DNA from: Acanthaster planci
Lineage: Eukaryota > Echinodermata > Asteroidea > Valvatida > Acanthasteridae
Length of the DNA: 64,000 nt
Assembly: GCF_001949145.1 (NCBI RefSeq)
Contig: NW_019091513.1
Span: forward strand, 63,623 to 127,622
Direction of reading: 5' to 3'
Shown piece after piece: positions 59,602 through 64,000 of the stretch. Under the pieces are notes generated by a model. That model did not search any database and was not told the DNA's origin. It saw only the letters and a list, made by a program, of their open reading frames with translations. The position numbers were made by a program, and so were the translations under genes. Every line of letters starts with the position of its first letter. Within the stretch, counting starts at the first letter, position 1.

Positions 59602-61329
59602 TGTAAAATCTGATATTTTGTGTCCAGGTCAGGTTCCAAAATAATGTGAAGACTCTCAGTTCTTGCTACGCCAATTACCAGCTGCCTGTGCCACCGTGAA
59701 GCTCGTGTTAGTTGACAGAGTCTCGAAGAAATAATGTGATACACTGTCTGACACCGTGGTATATAATTATGACGGCTGAACGCAGTCTGCACGTCCTCTG
59801 TATAAACCCAGAAGAGACAACTCATGCATGATTCCGAGAAATTGATGTGAATTACTGGACACAACTCAGCAGTACTTCTCAGGGAAAAACCAAAACTTTG
59901 CATGCCCACTTCTCTGTATTCACTGGACTACTCAGCTGACCATTGTTACGCCAAGTGAAGCAAGTCCCGGAACTTTTTAAGTAATTACATGCATATAGGC
60001 CTACGTGCAGATGTTCTGTTGGCCGGGCGTGCCTGGGTCATTTCCTCATGTACAAACTCCGGATGTTATAGTTGGAACTGCATCACCAGTTGATGGCGTT
60101 AACGTTGCGTGGTGTATAGGCCGATTAAGGACAGTAACTCGGCGTTGATGACTGCTTTAATACAGACACCGAAGACACTGAAGATAGATTATACACTGGT
60201 AACACAGGAAGCATGTAGATTCTGACCTATGATATTAAATGGGCTCTGAAGGACAAAATAATCCATTTATCATAATCAGAGTATATGGCGGCGTCATGTG
60301 CCAAGGAAAAGGACATTAACAGCCAAGGCACGCAAATATTACTTTTTGAGATATTCAGTTTTAAAGTACTGGGGTTCCCATTTGTAAATAGAAAAAGACA
60401 GAAGTCCTAATTTCAGAGTGGTGAGGTTTTGTTGATGATTAAAAGAATATTGTGCCTTATTATGGGTAAAAAAGCCTTGATTTCTAACAGTAATTTAGGT
60501 TTTTATGCTGACGACCTTTTGCTGGGAACTCCTCATGTCTAAAATGTGCGCTAAAGCAACATGTAGGCCCAACAATCCTAACGACCTTTTGACTTTTTCT
60601 GTGTCTGTACACTTCAGTGGGACGCTAGCTCATATTCTGTTGCATATATTAAGTGGTAACGTCCTTATTCCGGGCAAAAGTAATAAAAACCGCATGTCGT
60701 CCTTTTTCATTTTGTTAATGACGTCCTAATCATGGGCGTTACTCCTGGGAGGATGGGGGTACATAATCACCCCACCTGGGGGGGGGGGGCTATTGAATCC
60801 CCCCCCACACACATACTTTTTGTGGTGAACAAAAAATTAAAGTGGATTGTGAAGAATTTTCAAACTTTCGCCGACTAAAGTGCATTTAATGTCACCCCAA
60901 AAAAGAAAACCTTTTTAACAAGCCATAAATATGCCATTCTGAATACATATTACAGATGTACATTAATATCATAAACATCGACAATATAGAATCATGTGGC
61001 ATCACTCCCCCTCACCCGCTATTCAAACTGAGATTAAATTTTACGCCAGGCTGGTCAGGATGACGTAGCCCCTTGAACCAAGAAGTGTCCCAAATGCAAG
61101 ATATTTCAACGCACTGTTAATTTCCCCCCAAAACTAAATTTGACCTTTTAACCCATTTCACCCTTACGACCTTCTTTTGGGCACTCGACGACGGTCACCT
61201 TTGATTCCGTATTAGTAAACACTCCGAGCGAACTTAAGTAGAAAGCCTTCTGAATTAGCGTTATTTAGCTATTTCGCATTTCAAAAATCATTTTCCAGAA
61301 AAAGAAGCATATTTAAACTCTCTCTAAAT

Positions 61330-61600
61330 GTAAGAGAGTCAGTCCCTGTAAAAGAGTCAGTCCCTTATAAAACTACTCCCGAAGAGTGTATGAAAACTAC
61401 TCAAAAAGAGTGAAGACACTTCAAAAGATTGAAATTTCCACTCTTCCAAGGAGCACATAATAAGGAACAAGTTAAAAAAAGCGTTGTCCTTTATGCAGCT
61501 CCTTGTTTTGAGTGATTTTCACTCTTTGTAGAGTAGTTCCCACCTGCCAGTGCTTGCAGTGGTTTTATAAGGGACTCACTCTTTGGAGAGTTCCTTTCTG
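61330..61600. mobile_element. inverted-repeat element (MITE-like)
   Basis: AAGAGTCAGTCCCTTATAAA near 61361 is inverted as TTTATAAGGGACTCACTCTT near 61564. AAGAGTG/CACTCTT words recur inside both halves. The centre (61440-61500) is not repeated. No ORF of interest. Confidence 0.65.
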
Positions 61601-61913
61601 CCCTTATGAAGAAGTAGCGCTAAAACATTTTTTTTAAACAGAAGCTTCATTCGAATGCGTAAACATTTTGCAAGAAACCTCAGCTTTTTCTTCAAGTCAT
61701 TATTATATCGTGTACGTGAGTAACGTGCAACAAAAGTCTCTTTTAGAATCCCATTCCAGGTATGGGACAAAATGTTCGATACTTAAATCGAATACTATGG
61801 GAAAGACTTTGACCTGCATCTGGTGGTAAGGCCTATATGTCCAGCAAGAAATGAGACCGAGGGGATACCCCCAAGATATCCAATCGCTATACTTAATCTA
61901 GACTAATTTTACC

Positions 61914-61980
61914 AAACACATATCCCCTAGATGTCTGGAAAAAATTCCTCAGATTTCAGTGAAACCATGACCAACACAAA
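61914..61980. repeat. dispersed repeat (pair with 11325-11395)
   Basis: Shares ACACAT, CCCC, AGATGTCTG, AATTCCT(C/G)AGAT and ATGACCAACACAAA in order and spacing with the copy in RAD21 intron 5. Confidence 0.6.
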
Positions 61981-62447
61981 TTCACCGCAACAAAAACTTC
62001 ATTAGGATTTTATTTACCGAGACATAAAACAGAGGTAGGGTCAAGGATATACGTGACTGACCAATGCTGACTAATTCTGGGCTTACACTAAAGTATCATT
62101 ATATTCGCTGCTTTTCAAACCTTGACTTTTCAGGTGTTGTGTTAAAAAAATTTCTATTTGAAATTTACATTTCTGATAACCACAATACTCAAATGTATAT
62201 ATCATTATGCAACGGCAATTTGGGATTAGGCCAATGGAGATCCATCATTTTTGTCGGCTGATTTACACTTTGGATGGGGCATACCGATTGTGAAAAGTCT
62301 ACTTTTTAGATAAAGTGATAATTATGTAACTTAGTAACTCCAAAATTCCTGGACAGGTTTTGCTCTTTCACTGACGTAGGATAACACCATATACTCAGTG
62401 TTCAATTGCCCGACAGTTTGCGAAAAAAAAATCACAATTATACCATG

Positions 62448-62530
62448 GTGCGACTCGAACTCACGACTTCCTGCTTAGGCCATGAGTGAAGACGTCCTAA
62501 CCACTAACAATTTTGCCGGGGTCGGTAAGC
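62448..62530 (-). ncRNA. tRNA-derived element (pseudo-tRNA or SINE head)
   Basis: On the minus strand, TTAGTGGTTAGGACG fits a Pol III A box, and GAGTTCGAGTCGCACC fits a B box about 40 bases later. A run of nine T follows, as a Pol III terminator. The anticodon stem and acceptor stem do not pair properly, so it is not a working tRNA. A tRNA-derived SINE or decayed tRNA gene is the best reading. Confidence 0.6.
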
Positions 62531-63859
62531 AATGCCTCAATTTAAAACTGCATCAGTGCAGTCGCCGCAGCACACAGCAATATATGAACAAGAGAATTTT
62601 TTAGCAATAATTACATCCAATTGATGATGAAGACCATGGTGTAACCGTATGCGTGGAGGAATGCGTTTTCATTCTTCCATGGGGTATGATACACATTCTT
62701 ACTTTGAGAATAGTGGGTCATCTGTCGAAAGCAGATTAGGCAACTCCATAAAGGTTAAGTTGCAGGCATATCGCACCTTTGAAAACGGTCAGGAGAGATG
62801 AATGTATTATGTATTAGGGCCTATTATCCCATAAACTTTCTTAGCATATTGATATGACCACTGAAGATTGCATTTTCACCACGCATGTCCGCCATATCTC
62901 TGAAGAAAATGACCGTAGTGGCTTCTATAAGGATGCAACTAAGGAAAATTCTCCGCCAGGCGGAGGCGCTTAAAAGTACCCCTGCAAATTCTTTCGAAAG
63001 AGGAGTCTGTGTGGGCCAAAAAATTGTGGGACTGTGTAAGTAGCCCATGATTATCTCTGTAGATTCAGGGGCTTCCATTTGGGGCAAAGCAGACAAAAAT
63101 GTCAAAAATTGCCAGAAGAGCCCCCAAAAGGTGAGGGATCGTGTCATTTGAAAAATGGCTACTGGGAAGATTGTGGAACGTTCACATTTGGGGGGAGATG
63201 AGTTTGTTGTTGGCGGATAATTAAAAAATTTATTAGTTAACCTACTAAAATTTGAAGATCAAATGAAATCTGAAGGACCAAATAACGTGGGTTTTTTGTT
63301 TGAGAGGTCAGTCAGGGACTTCAGTCGTCCGCAATGGGGCCAAATGTTGTTGACTTAACACTGTTTCCAATGGAGCTTGAATTACATGTACATGTAGTTC
63401 TATTCTGTGCACCCGTAAGTTCGTGGTCACACACACACACACGATGAAGCTGGTCGGGTGCTCGTAGCACGTCGCATACTAATCATCTCCGAGATCCACG
63501 TGTTGTTTATCGCTGTCTGGTTCCTAGACCGCAAAGATCCCGGCTGCGTTCTATCTCCTTTCCGTTCAATGTCCAACTCGTACTCGACTCGTCGACGGTA
63601 TACGGGAGGAAATCGGAACGTGTGGCTAGTCTGGACAAGTGACGTACATGTACTTCTGAACACGACCAGATGAGCGCCAGTCCTAAGTTTTTTTAAAAGC
63701 TAACTACTTGATACACCTGGTATGTTTAACTAACTGTTTATCTTCATCTGCCAAAAGTTAAGTAAAAATAAACCATATTGTACAATTTGTAGACCTGCCA
63801 ATGGAAAGAATGACGCCGTTTTATATCCTGTGCACTTAACCTTTCAATTTTATGTATGT

Positions 63860-64000
63860 GGAGTGGTCTGAAAAATTCAAGGCCTAAGTATTTTCAAGTA
63901 AACGATTCAGTATTTTCCCTATCAAATTGAACTTTTCTGAACATGTTTTTGCTTTCTTAGGGCTAATAGGTCACTCAGTGTAGGGAATGATTACTGGCGT
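63860..64000. repeat. dispersed repeat cut by window end (pair with 41105-41215)
   Basis: Same order of words as the copy at 41105-41215; the right end lies outside the window. Confidence 0.7.

Larger units (their letters stand above)
59602..64000. other. right-edge region upstream of the receptor
   Basis: No protein exon is recognised. The receptor promoter should lie just right of 59601, but no clear element is visible. Poly-G/C stretches occur near 60770-60815. Repeats at 61330-61600, 61914-61980, 62448-62530 and 63860-64000 are listed separately. A (CA)n run lies at 63428-63442. Confidence 0.5.

Noticed and set aside
59454-59909. 151-codon minus-strand ORF over the receptor's first exon
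   Set aside because: It is in a different frame from the signal peptide, with no domain and no matching phase to downstream exons.
1-64000. CRISPR array, operon or prokaryotic elements
   Set aside because: Introns with GT-AG borders, animal proteins and MITEs show the DNA is eukaryotic; no spaced identical short repeats of CRISPR type are present.

Overview
The window is eukaryotic genomic DNA with spliced genes, long introns, many small transposon remnants and two assembly gaps (one N at 32280; about 390 N at 37011-37405). The protein genes are animal genes. The very frequent TACATGTA and AGGCCTA words and a Methuselah-like receptor with a somatomedin-B domain suggest a marine invertebrate deuterostome, most likely an echinoderm. 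That placement is inference; no mitochondrial or rRNA sequence is present to fix it.

Five gene models can be built by reading exons, splice sites and phases by hand. (1) RAD21, the cohesin kleisin: plus strand, 10 coding exons, 6263-15879, 611 aa. (2) CENPO, the kinetochore CCAN subunit: minus strand, 6 coding exons, 28919-22599, 297 aa. It is convergent with RAD21. (3) A small secreted cysteine-containing protein of unknown family: plus strand, 4 exons, 36264-38738, about 138 aa. Its first intron holds a broken DNA transposon and the large gap. (4) PTRHD1, a peptidyl-tRNA hydrolase-domain protein: plus strand, 3 exons, 41841-46435, 118 aa. It is divergent from CENPO, as in human. (5) A 1084-aa receptor: minus strand, 4 exons, 59601-48416. 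It joins a signal peptide, an activin type-II-receptor-like three-finger ectodomain, a somatomedin-B domain, a long Methuselah-like ectodomain and a family-B-type 7TM domain.

Layout: 1-6219 is gene-free and holds a large foldback element (2322-2990) and a pogo-like element nested in another MITE (3639-5311). RAD21 occupies 6220-15883, with a Tc1-like MITE in intron 3. 15.9-22.6 kb is the gap between the two convergent genes, with two MITEs. 22.6-28.9 kb is CENPO. 29-36 kb is repeat-rich: AT-rich ATATCGAT DNA, a G-rich 70-bp tandem array, an apparent false haplotype duplication around the single N, a 204-bp MITE and an AAGTC-rich tract. 36-47 kb holds the secreted gene and PTRHD1. 47.2-60 kb holds the receptor and its long first intron, which contains a LINE fragment, a MITE and two tandem arrays. 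60-64 kb shows only repeats and a tRNA-derived element.

RAD21 and CENPO both act in chromosome segregation (sister-chromatid cohesion and kinetochore assembly). The CENPO/PTRHD1 divergent pair is shared with vertebrates. The receptor is the most unusual object: its domain order suggests a TGF-beta-family-type ligand-binding module placed on a GPCR.
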